Source: CAWELS01 sp964468205 (GTDB taxonomy: Bacteria; Acidobacteriota; Terriglobia; Bryobacterales; Bryobacteraceae). Taken from it: DNA of 19,087 nt. The notes under the pieces were generated by a model, which had not been told where the DNA came from, did no database searches, and worked only from the letters and a program-made list of their open reading frames with translations. A program made the translations under genes and the position numbers. The stretch lies in the NCBI GenBank assembly GCA_964468205.1, contig CAYXVG010000090.1, forward strand, positions 1 to 19,087, in the 5' to 3' direction. Of this stretch, positions 1 through 7,367 are shown piece by piece (the first letter of the stretch is position 1; each line of letters opens with the position of its first letter).

Positions 1-71
1 CCGCACGCCCCAATCAGCCCTCATCCGCGTTCCTCCGCGACTCAAAATCCCCCCGTGCTACCGTATCGGTC

Positions 72-1370
72 ATGATCACCCGCCGCTCCCTCCTCGCCGC
101 CGCCGCTGCCACCGCGTGCGGTCCGGCCCCCGAACCGCCTCCGCCACCCATCGAGACCCGCAAAACCGCCACCATTCTGCTCCGCTCCGGCTGGCAGACC
201 GAGAACATCGGCGACATCGCCCACACCCCGGGCGTCCTGCGCCTGCTCGAGCTCTATCTCTCCGAGGCCGAAATCATTCTCTGGTCCAACGCCGTCGACC
301 GCGGTGTTGAAGTGATGTTGAGGCGGCACTTCCCCAAGTTGCGCATCGTGCAAGGACAAACCGCCGGGGACGGAACCCCGCTCAGCCCTACCCTCGCCGC
401 CGCTTTCGAGGAGTCCGACTTTCTACTCCACGGCTCTGGACCGAGCGTCGTCGCCAGGAGGCACGTCGAGGCCTGGCGCGCCCAGACCGGTAAGCCCTAT
501 GGCATCTTCGGCGTCACCATCACCACCGAAAGCGAAGCCGCCAGCGCGGCCCTCGACTCCTCTCTGCGCGACCTGCTCGACGGCGCCGAGTTCGTCTACA
601 CCCGCGAAACCGCCTCGCTCGCCAACCTGCGCATGGCCGGCCTTGAAGGAGAAAAGTACGCCTTCGCGCCTGACGGAACCTTCAGCCTTCACATCCGCGA
701 CGAAGAACGAGCCAAGGCCTTCATGGAAAAATATGCGCTCGAGTCGAAGAAGTTCATCGCCGTCATCCCGCGCCTTCGCTACACGCCTTATCACACCTTC
801 CGGAAGACAAACCTGCCGGAAGAGGAAATTCAGCGCCGCACCGCCGTGAACCGGCGCGCCGCCGAAGCCGACCACGCGAAGTTTCGCGAAGCCATCACCA
901 TGTGGGTGCGCGAAACCGGCCTCAAGGTTCTCCTCTGCCCGGAGATGACCTATCAACTCGAGATCATCGATCCCCTGCTCTACCTGCCCCTGCCGGACGA
1001 CGTCAAGAAGAACGTGGTCCGCCGCCCCAACTACTGGCTTACCGACGAAGCCGCCGCCGTCTACCGCCGCGCCGTCACCGTGCTCAGCTTCGAATGCCAC
1101 TCCCCCATCATCGCCGCCGCCAACGATACGCCTTGCATCTATGTCCGCCAGCCCGAGGACGGGATCAAGGGGCAAATGTGGAAGGACGTGGGACTCAATC
1201 GTTGGTATCTGCAGGTGGAGGAGACAACCGGCCAGCGGATCGGCGAGTTGCTGCTCGATATCCACGCCAACTACGCCTCCTCGGTGGTTGACGTCCACGA
1301 GGCGGTCATCTATGCCCGCAGCGTCCAGTCCGGCGGCATTGACCGTTTGAGGAAATTAGTGCTCGGCTGA
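72..1370 (+). CDS. Exported polysaccharide pyruvyl transferase family protein
   Basis: This 432-residue protein resembles the polysaccharide pyruvyl transferase family (PF04230). Members transfer a pyruvyl ketal from phosphoenolpyruvate to sugars of surface polysaccharides. Visible family features are an N-terminal NIGD segment (about residues 46-49) followed by a Rossmann-like stretch, a HGSGPS loop near residue 120, and a YTRE segment near 177. The start ATG is followed at once by a twin-arginine signal (TRRSLL), an alanine-rich core and a possible lipobox ending at Cys16, then a proline-rich linker. No clear Shine-Dalgarno sequence precedes the ATG. Export is odd for an enzyme family that normally uses cytoplasmic phosphoenolpyruvate, so the true activity may differ from pyruvylation. 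The gene converges on the hemerythrin gene, 37 nt away. The family call is fairly secure; the substrate is unknown. Confidence 0.75.
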   Translation: MITRRSLLAAAAATACGPAPEPPPPPIETRKTATILLRSGWQTENIGDIAHTPGVLRLLELYLSEAEIILWSNAVDRGVEVMLRRHFPKLRIVQGQTAGDGTPLSPTLAAAFEESDFLLHGSGPSVVARRHVEAWRAQTGKPYGIFGVTITTESEAASAALDSSLRDLLDGAEFVYTRETASLANLRMAGLEGEKYAFAPDGTFSLHIRDEERAKAFMEKYALESKKFIAVIPRLRYTPYHTFRKTNLPEEEIQRRTAVNRRAAEADHAKFREAITMWVRETGLKVLLCPEMTYQLEIIDPLLYLPLPDDVKKNVVRRPNYWLTDEAAAVYRRAVTVLSFECHSPIIAAANDTPCIYVRQPEDGIKGQMWKDVGLNRWYLQVEETTGQRIGELLLDIHANYASSVVDVHEAVIYARSVQSGGIDRLRKLVLG

Positions 1371-1383
1371 TCGGAATCGGGCG

Positions 1384-1403
1384 GGCCGGACCTCTTGCCG
1401 GCC
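1384..1403. terminator. GC hairpin between convergent genes, possible bidirectional terminator
   Basis: A perfect 6-bp inverted repeat (GGCCGG / CCGGCC) with an 8-nt loop lies in the 37-nt gap between the stop codons of two convergent genes. No T-run follows on either strand, so intrinsic termination is uncertain. Position is the main support. Confidence 0.35.
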
Positions 1404-1407
1404 TCCG

Positions 1408-1818
1408 TTAGTGCGTCAGTATGTATTCCGCCATCCGCCGGTCCGAAAGGAGAATATGATCGCGCAGCCAGTCTTTCAGATAACGCATCACCGGGTCGCT
1501 GATATTCTTCTGTCCCTCTTCGAATTCCCGCTGGAATTCGAGCACATATCGTACGAGAAACTCGTGCTCGGCGGCGTGCGTCGCAGCGCCCGGATAGCCG
1601 TGCTCGCGCATCATCTTCTCTTCGCTTTCGAAGTGCTCGGCCACGGCGGCAATCAACGTTCCCAGCCCCTTCCCAAGCTCCCCTCGCGGCGCGCCATCCT
1701 GCCAGGCGGCGTACAGATCGTTCAATCGCGCGGCCACATTCTCGTGCTGGGCGTCGATGACATCGAATCCCAGCCGGTAGTGCGCGCCCCAGCGAAGCAA
1801 TCGGGCGGTAGTCGGCAT
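1408..1818 (-). CDS. Bacteriohemerythrin
   Basis: This 136-residue protein is a single-domain bacteriohemerythrin of normal length. All seven expected di-iron ligands are visible in the canonical spacing: His25, His62, Glu66 (in HFESEE), His81, His85, His121 and Asp126. The family reversibly binds oxygen, and roles in oxygen storage, delivery or sensing are known for relatives. There is no signal peptide, so the protein is cytoplasmic. The ATG start is supported by an AAGGA sequence about 9 nt upstream on the minus strand. It lies downstream of the M23/PKD gene on the same strand with a 90-nt gap, so it may have its own promoter or be read through. A role in micro-oxic respiration is inference. 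Confidence 0.95.
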   Translation of the reverse strand: MPTTARLLRWGAHYRLGFDVIDAQHENVAARLNDLYAAWQDGAPRGELGKGLGTLIAAVAEHFESEEKMMREHGYPGAATHAAEHEFLVRYVLEFQREFEEGQKNISDPVMRYLKDWLRDHILLSDRRMAEYILTH

Positions 1819-1908
1819 AAAACAGTTTCCTTCGATATTGTAACCGACATTCAGCCCTCCTTACCTTTAACTATCGATGAATTCGGACCGGCGGTGTCTA
1901 TGCCTGCA

Positions 1909-3978
1909 TCATCGAGCCGCCACCGCCTCGAAGACAACCGCGTCCGCCACAACCTGGCCCGACGACCCTTCCGCGTGGATCTCCGCGAATCCGTCCTTGC
2001 CCTCCTCGAACTCGAACTCGCCGGCCACGAGCGATACGGACGGCTCCATCCAAATCCAGCTATCGCCTCCCGCATGGCGGACCCGAACGCGAAACCGCGC
2101 GCCCTCACCGAACGGCGTGCCGGGATGGAGCCGCACCCGGTGCCGGCCCGCCGCCAGGTCCGGCGTGAACCGGACAAACTCCCCGGCCGCGGCGCGCTTG
2201 CCGTTCGCCAACGCAAACTCCCGGTAGCCCTTGCGCTCCCACTTGTGGAACCGGTGGCCCACCCAAAACCACGGCGTGGCGTAAAAGCCATCGTCGGCGT
2301 CGTCCACTATCTCGCGCTGGTGGTCGCGGTTCTCCCGGTGCGCGGGCGGAAAGGCCGGCACTGTCAATTCCACCGGAATGCTCTGCCGGCCGTTCAAAAC
2401 CCCTTCGCACGTAATGTCGATCACCGCCCGGTAGCGCGCCGGTGGCAGCTTCGCCGCGTTCGCCTCCACGACAATCCGGCCGCCCTCCTCGACCTTCGCG
2501 CTCAACCACCCGGAGCCTTGCCTGTAGCGCACCGCCACCGCGGCCCCCGGAAGCGCCCTTCCGTTCGGGCTCCGCAATTCGATCGTCTTCGGCCGCGGCT
2601 TCGGCCGGCTCTTCCGGGCCCAGAACTCCAACAACCCGGACAGCCGCGCCGGCGGCACGCCGTAAACGTCCATCGCCTGAACCGGCCGCTGCCGGAACGC
2701 CGGTTCATCCGGCGCGGCCAGCGACAGCGATGCTTCCTCCACCTCCCGCCCGTCTACCGTGACGTGCTGGGTCTGCGAGGCCGGTCCCGTTCCGTCGTCC
2801 ACGGTCAGCGTGACCGGATAGATCCCCGGTTTCACGAACACGTGCTGGACGCTGCGGCCCATCTGATAGGAGCCGTCGCCGAACGTCCAATAGAACGCGG
2901 GATCGCCGCCATGGTGGCTCGCGCGGGAACCCTCCGCCGCAAAACCCACCGCCTCCCCGGTTCGCGCCGGACCCGCCGGAGCCATCACCGCCCGCGGGTG
3001 TCCGCCTCGCTCTTTCGTATCCTCGAAAAGCTGCCAGAAGAGAATCCAGGGGTCGAGCAGAATGTCCAAGGTCTCGCCGGCCGGACGCACCTTGAAAACG
3101 AAATGCGAATGCGGATGGTCGCCCACGTGAGTCCCGGCCTGCGTCGCATAGAGAGTCCCGGCCTCGAGCGGCGTCGGCTCCGCCACGAGCAAATTGTGCA
3201 GGTGATGGTTCTGAAGCGTCCACACCTCCCCATCCGGCCACTTCTTCACGCCCCTCCAGCGGTTGTTGTTGTCGCCGTTGGCCAGCGAGTTGAAATAGTA
3301 CTGGTCGTCGAAATCAATCGGCGCCCAGGCCGGCGTGCCCTTCGGCAGGTTCACGTCCAGCCCCCCGTGAGCCGACGCTCCCCGGTACGGACCCATCCAA
3401 ACGTCATCGCCATTGTAGGAATCGCGGACGTCGATGAAGAGCTGCGGGTTCTGATACCACGGGCGCAGCGGAACCGCGAGAATCCGCCGCCCCGCCTCCT
3501 GCACCGCGAACCGTGCGGCTTTGTTGGGACGGCACTCCCCGTGCGTCTCGGTCACGAAGTCGAAGATGTCCGCCACGGCGTCGAACCACACCCGCATGCC
3601 GTTAATCACGTACGGCTCGTAGAAGCTCTCCTGGCTGCACACATACCGCTCGAGCGTCATCGGATGACCGTCGGCCAGCACCTTCGCCTGAAAGTGATAG
3701 AGCGTGCCGCCGTTGGGCTGCTCCCGCTTCAGCTCCTCGAGATTCGTCCACAGCGGAGCGGCCGCCGTTTCGAGCAGCGTCAGCGTCCGCGCCTCGCCGT
3801 TCCCGAGCACGAAACGCAGCGTCTCTCCGTGGTCGAGTTCCACGGCCGTAATCGTCGCCTTCGCCTCGCGCGTGATCGTGCGCCCCGGCTCGGCTCCGGC
3901 CGGCAACGCAACGAACCCCAGGACGCATGGGACCAGCAAGCTCGCGTGGCGGATCAACTGGCGGATGAAGGATAACAT
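1909..3978 (-). CDS. Secreted M23/LytM-like metallopeptidase with PKD and golvesin-type C-terminal domains
   Basis: This 689-residue protein begins with a Sec signal (hydrophobic residues about 13-27, cleavage near AGA28). Residues about 195-300 carry M23 metallopeptidase signatures: the first zinc-ligand pair His204 and Asp208 (AHGGLD), a HLH segment at 259-261 and a terminal HxH motif, His290 and His292, followed by FVF. M23 enzymes cleave peptide cross-links or glycine bridges in cell walls. Residues about 330-410 form a PKD domain with the FGDG turn at 367-370 and the closing GIYPVTLTV strand. Residues about 558-689 resemble the golvesin/Xly carbohydrate-binding C-terminal domain, ending with VVADAVVF. 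The ATG has no obvious Shine-Dalgarno sequence. The combination suggests an extracellular enzyme anchored to polymer. The M23 core could have lost activity or changed substrate; ligands appear intact. Confidence 0.7.
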   Translation of the reverse strand: MLSFIRQLIRHASLLVPCVLGFVALPAGAEPGRTITREAKATITAVELDHGETLRFVLGNGEARTLTLLETAAAPLWTNLEELKREQPNGGTLYHFQAKVLADGHPMTLERYVCSQESFYEPYVINGMRVWFDAVADIFDFVTETHGECRPNKAARFAVQEAGRRILAVPLRPWYQNPQLFIDVRDSYNGDDVWMGPYRGASAHGGLDVNLPKGTPAWAPIDFDDQYYFNSLANGDNNNRWRGVKKWPDGEVWTLQNHHLHNLLVAEPTPLEAGTLYATQAGTHVGDHPHSHFVFKVRPAGETLDILLDPWILFWQLFEDTKERGGHPRAVMAPAGPARTGEAVGFAAEGSRASHHGGDPAFYWTFGDGSYQMGRSVQHVFVKPGIYPVTLTVDDGTGPASQTQHVTVDGREVEEASLSLAAPDEPAFRQRPVQAMDVYGVPPARLSGLLEFWARKSRPKPRPKTIELRSPNGRALPGAAVAVRYRQGSGWLSAKVEEGGRIVVEANAAKLPPARYRAVIDITCEGVLNGRQSIPVELTVPAFPPAHRENRDHQREIVDDADDGFYATPWFWVGHRFHKWERKGYREFALANGKRAAAGEFVRFTPDLAAGRHRVRLHPGTPFGEGARFRVRVRHAGGDSWIWMEPSVSLVAGEFEFEEGKDGFAEIHAEGSSGQVVADAVVFEAVAAR

Positions 3979-3995
3979 GGGATTCAGCTTATTGC

Positions 3996-4034
3996 CGTCC
4001 GCCCGGAGGCGTCAATCGACATGCCGCCGCGCGC
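3996..4034 (+). repeat. Direct repeat copy 1 (39 bp, 66-bp period)
   Basis: This 39-bp sequence recurs at 4062-4100 with one mismatch (position 4022 T versus 4088 C). It contains CGTCCGCCCGGAGGCGTCAA followed by a GC-rich tail. It sits in the 147-nt spacer between the divergent M23/PKD and enolase-superfamily genes. Confidence 0.9.
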
Positions 4035-4061
4035 GGAGATCGCGGCTGCAGCCGCCAAGCG

Positions 4062-4100
4062 CGTCCGCCCGGAGGCGTCAATCGACACGCCGCCGCGCGC
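4062..4100 (+). repeat. Direct repeat copy 2 (39 bp, 66-bp period)
   Basis: Second copy of the repeat at 3996-4034, with one mismatch. It ends 25 nt before the ATG at 4126. The two copies plus the 27-nt filler occupy most of the divergent spacer, so promoter elements must overlap or sit between them. Confidence 0.9.
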
Positions 4101-4125
4101 CTGATAAACAAGAGGAACCGGAACT

Positions 4126-5244
4126 ATGAAAATCACCAAAGTGGAAGCCATCTATCTCCGCCAGCCCGACGTGCGCGAGCTCTGCGACAGCGGCCAGGAC
4201 GCGCTCATCGTCCGCGTCGAAACCGACGCCGGCATCACCGGCATCGGCGAGGTCGACTCGAACCCCATGGCCGTCAAGGGAGCCATCGAAGGGCCGTTCT
4301 CCCACACCACCGCCACCGGACTCGCCCATGTCCTCATCGGCGAGGACCCCTTCGAAACCGAACGGCTTTGGCACAAAATGTACCGCGCCAATATCTACGG
4401 TGGCCGCCGCGGCGCCGGCCTCCACGCCATCAGCGGTATCGACATCGCCCTCTGGGATATCAAGGGCAAGGCGCTCGGACTCCCCGTCTGGAAGCTCCTC
4501 GGCGGCGGCTTCCACCAACAGATCCGCTGCTACGCCAGCTCTCTGTTCGGCGAGACTCCGGAGAAAACCGGCGACCTCGCGCGCCGCTACCGCGACCAGG
4601 GCTTCGACGCCGTCAAGTTCGGTTGGGACCCCATGGGCCGCGACCGCTCCACCGACATCGCTCTCGTCCGCGAAGGCCGCAAGGGACTCGGACCCGACGC
4701 CGCCCTCCTCATCGACGCCGGACTCGTCTGGGACGCGAAAACCGCCCTGCAGCGGGCCATCGCCTTCTCCGAATACGACATCTTCTGGCTCGAGGAGCCG
4801 CTCCGCCCCGATGACTACGAAGGCTACCGCAAGCTCGCTGAATCCACCCCCGTCCGCATCGCCGCCGGCGAGGAGGAAAGCAACCGGGCCTCATTCCTCG
4901 ACCTCATGGACCGCGGCCGGATCGACGTCGTCCAGGTCGACCTCACCCGCTGCGGCGGCTTCACCGAGGCCATGAAAATCGCCGCCCTCGCCTGGGACCG
5001 CGGACTCCCCGTCGCCAACCACGGCTTCACCACCTACATCAATGTCACCGCCGCCCTCCACTGGCTCAACTCCATCCCCAACGCTCTGATCTGCGAATTC
5101 GTCGCCGAGGAAGAGACCAACCTCCGCGAGTTCGTCACCCGCCAAAAGCTCCGGGCCACCGGCGGATACCTCCCCATCCCCTCCGAACCCGGCCTCGGAA
5201 TCGATCTCGACGAGGATGCAATCGAGCGTTTTGCGGTCCTATGA
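4126..5244 (+). CDS. Mandelate racemase/muconate lactonizing enzyme family protein (likely sugar-acid dehydratase)
   Basis: This 372-residue cytoplasmic protein is a complete enolase-superfamily member: N-terminal capping domain (about 1-120), then a TIM barrel. Metal ligands appear as Asp197 (IDAG), Glu223 (LEEP) and Glu249 (GEE). The His-Asp dyad of the mandelate racemase subgroup is visible as His299 (NHG) and Asp272 (QVDLTRCGG). The usual KxK on the second strand is instead Lys164-Phe-Gly166, so the second lysine base is missing; a similar loss occurs in some acid-sugar dehydratases. Abstraction of a proton alpha to a carboxylate is the family reaction; dehydration of an aldonate or uronate-derived acid is inference. 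AGAGGA lies 9 nt upstream of ATG. Leucine codons are extremely skewed (32 CTC, 3 CTG of 37), unlike the following porin fragment. Its TGA overlaps the porin ATG. Confidence 0.85.
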   Translation: MKITKVEAIYLRQPDVRELCDSGQDALIVRVETDAGITGIGEVDSNPMAVKGAIEGPFSHTTATGLAHVLIGEDPFETERLWHKMYRANIYGGRRGAGLHAISGIDIALWDIKGKALGLPVWKLLGGGFHQQIRCYASSLFGETPEKTGDLARRYRDQGFDAVKFGWDPMGRDRSTDIALVREGRKGLGPDAALLIDAGLVWDAKTALQRAIAFSEYDIFWLEEPLRPDDYEGYRKLAESTPVRIAAGEEESNRASFLDLMDRGRIDVVQVDLTRCGGFTEAMKIAALAWDRGLPVANHGFTTYINVTAALHWLNSIPNALICEFVAEEETNLREFVTRQKLRATGGYLPIPSEPGLGIDLDEDAIERFAVL

Positions 5245-5741
5245 TGCACTCCCCCAAGATTTCAAATCCACGACTACGGAAGCGCTATACCCGGTTCTCC
5301 GGCAGTGGAGGCGGCCAGTTGGACGGCTTCGAACCCGGCGCGCCGGGGCAATACGCCCTCAAACAGGCCAACTTGGAATTCTTCCTGAAGTACCGGGGGT
5401 TCTCCCTGCAAAACGAGAACCACTGGAAGAATATCTATGACCACCTGGAAACCCGGACCACGGACATGCGAGGATCCTACGTTCAGGCCGGCTACTTCCC
5501 GCACCACGCCCTGCCCCGGCTGCCAAGGATCCTGGAACTGGGCTACCGCTACGCCTACGTCGACCGGAACACTCTCGCCGCCGGAGACCTGCGGCAGGAA
5601 CACGCCGCCGTGGTCAACCGCTGCTTCGAGGGCCACGACAACAGGCTGACCTTCGACGCCGGAAAGGTCTTCCAGGCACGCCTCGGGGCGCCGGACCTGA
5701 GCTCCTGGCGCTACCGGGTACAGTGGGATATCCACTTCTAA
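5241..5741 (+). pseudogene. 5'-truncated OprP-type (phosphate-selective porin O/P) outer-membrane porin
   Basis: The 166 residues read as the C-terminal third of a porin O/P beta-barrel. They show alternating amphipathic strands, a SYVQAGYF segment (about 80-87), an ELGYRYAYVD strand (about 100-109) and a C-terminal WDIHF ending in Phe, the outer-membrane insertion signature. Family members are usually around 400 residues with a signal peptide; both the signal and the first barrel strands are missing here. The frame opens with ATGATG, overlapping the TGA of the preceding gene by 4 nt, which could allow coupled translation, but a truncated barrel without a signal should not be functional. Leucine codons (10 CTG, 3 CTC of 16) differ sharply from the upstream gene, so the junction looks like a deletion or transfer breakpoint. 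It converges on the FAD oxidoreductase gene. Confidence 0.7.
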
Positions 5742-5757
5742 CCCGGCCCGCCCCGGG
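5742..5757. terminator. Short GC hairpin at convergent stops (also at 5993-6008)
   Basis: CCCGG (5742-5746) and CCGGG (5753-5757) flank a 6-nt loop immediately after the porin TAA. The identical hairpin is present in the second duplicate at 5993-6008, directly before the FAD gene stop. There is no T-run. A convergent-gene terminator role is only suggested by position. Confidence 0.25.
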
Positions 5758-5833
5758 CTAAAGCTCCTCGTAGCTGACCTCTCCCGGCAGCCGGTCCGTC
5801 TTCGCCGCAACCGCCGCGACCTTGCCCGCCGCC
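5758..5833 (-). pseudogene. Duplicated 3' fragment of the FAD oxidoreductase gene
   Basis: These 76 nt are identical to 6009-6084 and encode, on the minus strand, the last 25 residues and the TAG stop of the FAD oxidoreductase (ending SYEEL). There is no start or body; it is a by-product of the tandem duplication. Confidence 0.9.
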
Positions 5834-5992
5834 GGAGACCTGCGGCAGGAACACGCCGCCGTCGTCAACCGCTGCTTCGAGGGCCACGACAACAAGCTGA
5901 CCTTCGACGCCGGAAAGGTCTTCCAGTCACGCCTCGGGGGGCCCGACCTGAGCTCCTGGCGCTACCGGGTACAGTGGGATATCCACTTCTAA
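5827..5992 (+). pseudogene. Second, shorter copy of the porin C-terminus
   Basis: In the frame starting at 5828 this copy encodes the last 54 residues of the porin and its TAA. Relative to the first copy it has two silent changes and three replacements (Arg to Lys, Ala to Ser, Ala to Gly). The last strand with WDIHF is unchanged. No credible start codon or ribosome site precedes it, so it is a fragment. Confidence 0.85.
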
Positions 5993-6084
5993 CCCGGCCC
6001 GCCCCGGGCTAAAGCTCCTCGTAGCTGACCTCTCCCGGCAGCCGGTCCGTCTTCGCCGCAACCGCCGCGACCTTGCCCGCCGCC
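5827..6084 (+). repeat. Tandem duplication, copy 2 (251-bp period)
   Basis: Second copy of the unit described at 5576-5833. This copy runs into the intact FAD oxidoreductase gene and ends where the two copies diverge at 6085. Confidence 0.97.
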
Positions 6085-7367
6085 TCACCGAGCGGAACCG
6101 CATTGCCGGTCACCCGGTAGCTCGAATGGGCAATGAAGTCGCCGCTGATGCAGCGGCCGGCGAGCAGCAGCCCGTCGACGTCCTTGGCGATCAGCGACCG
6201 GAGCGGGATGTCGTAGGGCCTCGACCGCAGGCCGGTGCTCATCACCTTCTTGCTGATCTTGGGGTCGATCGAGTGGACGTCAATGCCGAACCGGACCCCG
6301 CACACCGCGTCGTCGAACCGGGCGCCGCGGATGAGGTCTTCCCGGGTCACCGTGTAGAGGCCGTGGACGCGCCGGCCCTCGCGCATGCCGATCTGCTCGG
6401 CAGTGACCACAATGCGGATGCCCTTCCAGGCGCCGCCCAGGCCGCGGAGGGCATCGACGATCCGGTTCAACTCGGCCCGGGCCTCGAACGTGGCGTCGCT
6501 GATGCCCTGGGCGTCATCGTGCCGGAGCCCGTATTGGTGGTTGACCATCACCGCGATCAGGTCCTTGCGGATGGGGAAGAGCGTGGGGCTGCGGTAAGAC
6601 GGCCCGGCGCCGGAGCGCTCTAGGATGTCAAGCAGCCGATTCTTCGCCTCGCCCCAGGAAACGCTCTCCGGACCCTTCAGGTTCATCGGCGAAACGCCGT
6701 CGCCCCGAATCACCCGCTCCTTGTGAAGGGCGCCGTAGTCGACCCCGGTCACCAAGGCCATCAGCGTCGCCGGCTGCGCCTTGCCGCTCTCGGGTTCGCC
6801 GTAGTCGAAACCGCACCCGGCCAGCGCCGAGAGTTCGCCGTCCCCGGTGGCGTCGATGAAGGCGCGCCCGCGCCAGGCCTGCCGGCCGGACTTGTTCTCG
6901 GTGATCACCGCGGCCAGCCGGTTCCCCTCGCGAACCGCCCCCACCACCCGGGTGTGCAGCAGCGCTCGGACCCCGGCCTCGCGGCTGGTCTCCTCGATCA
7001 CCAGCTTCATGGACTCGATGTCGTAGTACTCCGGCGAAATCTGCGCCCCGCGGCGGTCCAGCGCCTCCATCACTTCCACGATGAGGCCGGCCTTGTTCTC
7101 GTAGTCCAGGATATGGGTCAGCAGCCCCGCCGTCCAGACGCCCCCGAGGCACCCGCCGAGGTCGATCAGCCGGACGCTCGCCCCTTCCCGCGCCGCCCTC
7201 ACCGCCGCCGCCCAACCCGCCGGGCCGCCGCCGCAGACGACGACATCGGAGTCGCCGGCCACCGGCACCTCGCGCGCCGGCTCCTGAATCGTTGCCCCGC
7301 CCCGCTGGGCCGCTCCCGCCACCGCGCCGCCGGCCGCAATGGTTCCGAAAAATGCCCGCCGCTTCAT
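6009..7367 (-). CDS. Tat-exported FAD-dependent oxidoreductase (FAD_oxidored, PF12831 type)
   Basis: This 452-residue protein starts with a twin-arginine signal (MKRRAFFG followed by an Ala/Gly-rich core to about residue 25). The dinucleotide-binding beta-alpha-beta unit is at about 41-70 with CGGGPAG, followed by GGCLGGVWTAGLL, the conserved segment of the PF12831 family. A second FAD-contact region near the C-terminus reads LLAGRCISG and then GNAVPLGEAAGKVAA. The family is a redox flavoprotein group common beside glycan-degradation genes; substrates are mostly unknown. The ATG overlaps the TGA of the upstream sulfatase by 4 nt (7364-7367), so the two are probably translationally coupled. 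The 3' end lies inside the tandem duplication, but this copy is complete. Export suggests a periplasmic role on released sugars or sugar-derived alcohols (inference). Confidence 0.85.
   Translation of the reverse strand: MKRRAFFGTIAAGGAVAGAAQRGGATIQEPAREVPVAGDSDVVVCGGGPAGWAAAVRAAREGASVRLIDLGGCLGGVWTAGLLTHILDYENKAGLIVEVMEALDRRGAQISPEYYDIESMKLVIEETSREAGVRALLHTRVVGAVREGNRLAAVITENKSGRQAWRGRAFIDATGDGELSALAGCGFDYGEPESGKAQPATLMALVTGVDYGALHKERVIRGDGVSPMNLKGPESVSWGEAKNRLLDILERSGAGPSYRSPTLFPIRKDLIAVMVNHQYGLRHDDAQGISDATFEARAELNRIVDALRGLGGAWKGIRIVVTAEQIGMREGRRVHGLYTVTREDLIRGARFDDAVCGVRFGIDVHSIDPKISKKVMSTGLRSRPYDIPLRSLIAKDVDGLLLAGRCISGDFIAHSSYRVTGNAVPLGEAAGKVAAVAAKTDRLPGEVSYEEL

Larger units (their letters stand above)
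5576..5833 (+). repeat. Tandem duplication, copy 1 (251-bp period)
   Basis: Sequence 5576-5833 is repeated at 5827-6084 with five substitutions (5612, 5644, 5676, 5689, 5693 against 5863, 5895, 5927, 5940, 5944). The last 140 bp are identical. The copies share a CGCCGCC junction, consistent with duplication between short homologies. The unit covers the porin 3' end, the convergent intergenic hairpin and the last 25 codons and stop of the FAD gene. Confidence 0.97.

Noticed and set aside
1411..3975. Long plus-strand open frame opposite the hemerythrin and M23/PKD genes
   Set aside because: Its translation is Arg/Pro/His-rich with no recognisable domain, while the opposite strand encodes clear hemerythrin ligands and PKD and M23 motifs. 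It is a GC-driven antisense frame.
4004..4100. CRISPR array in the spacer before the enolase-superfamily gene
   Set aside because: Only two repeat copies with a single 27-nt filler and no cas genes; a local duplication or operator is simpler.
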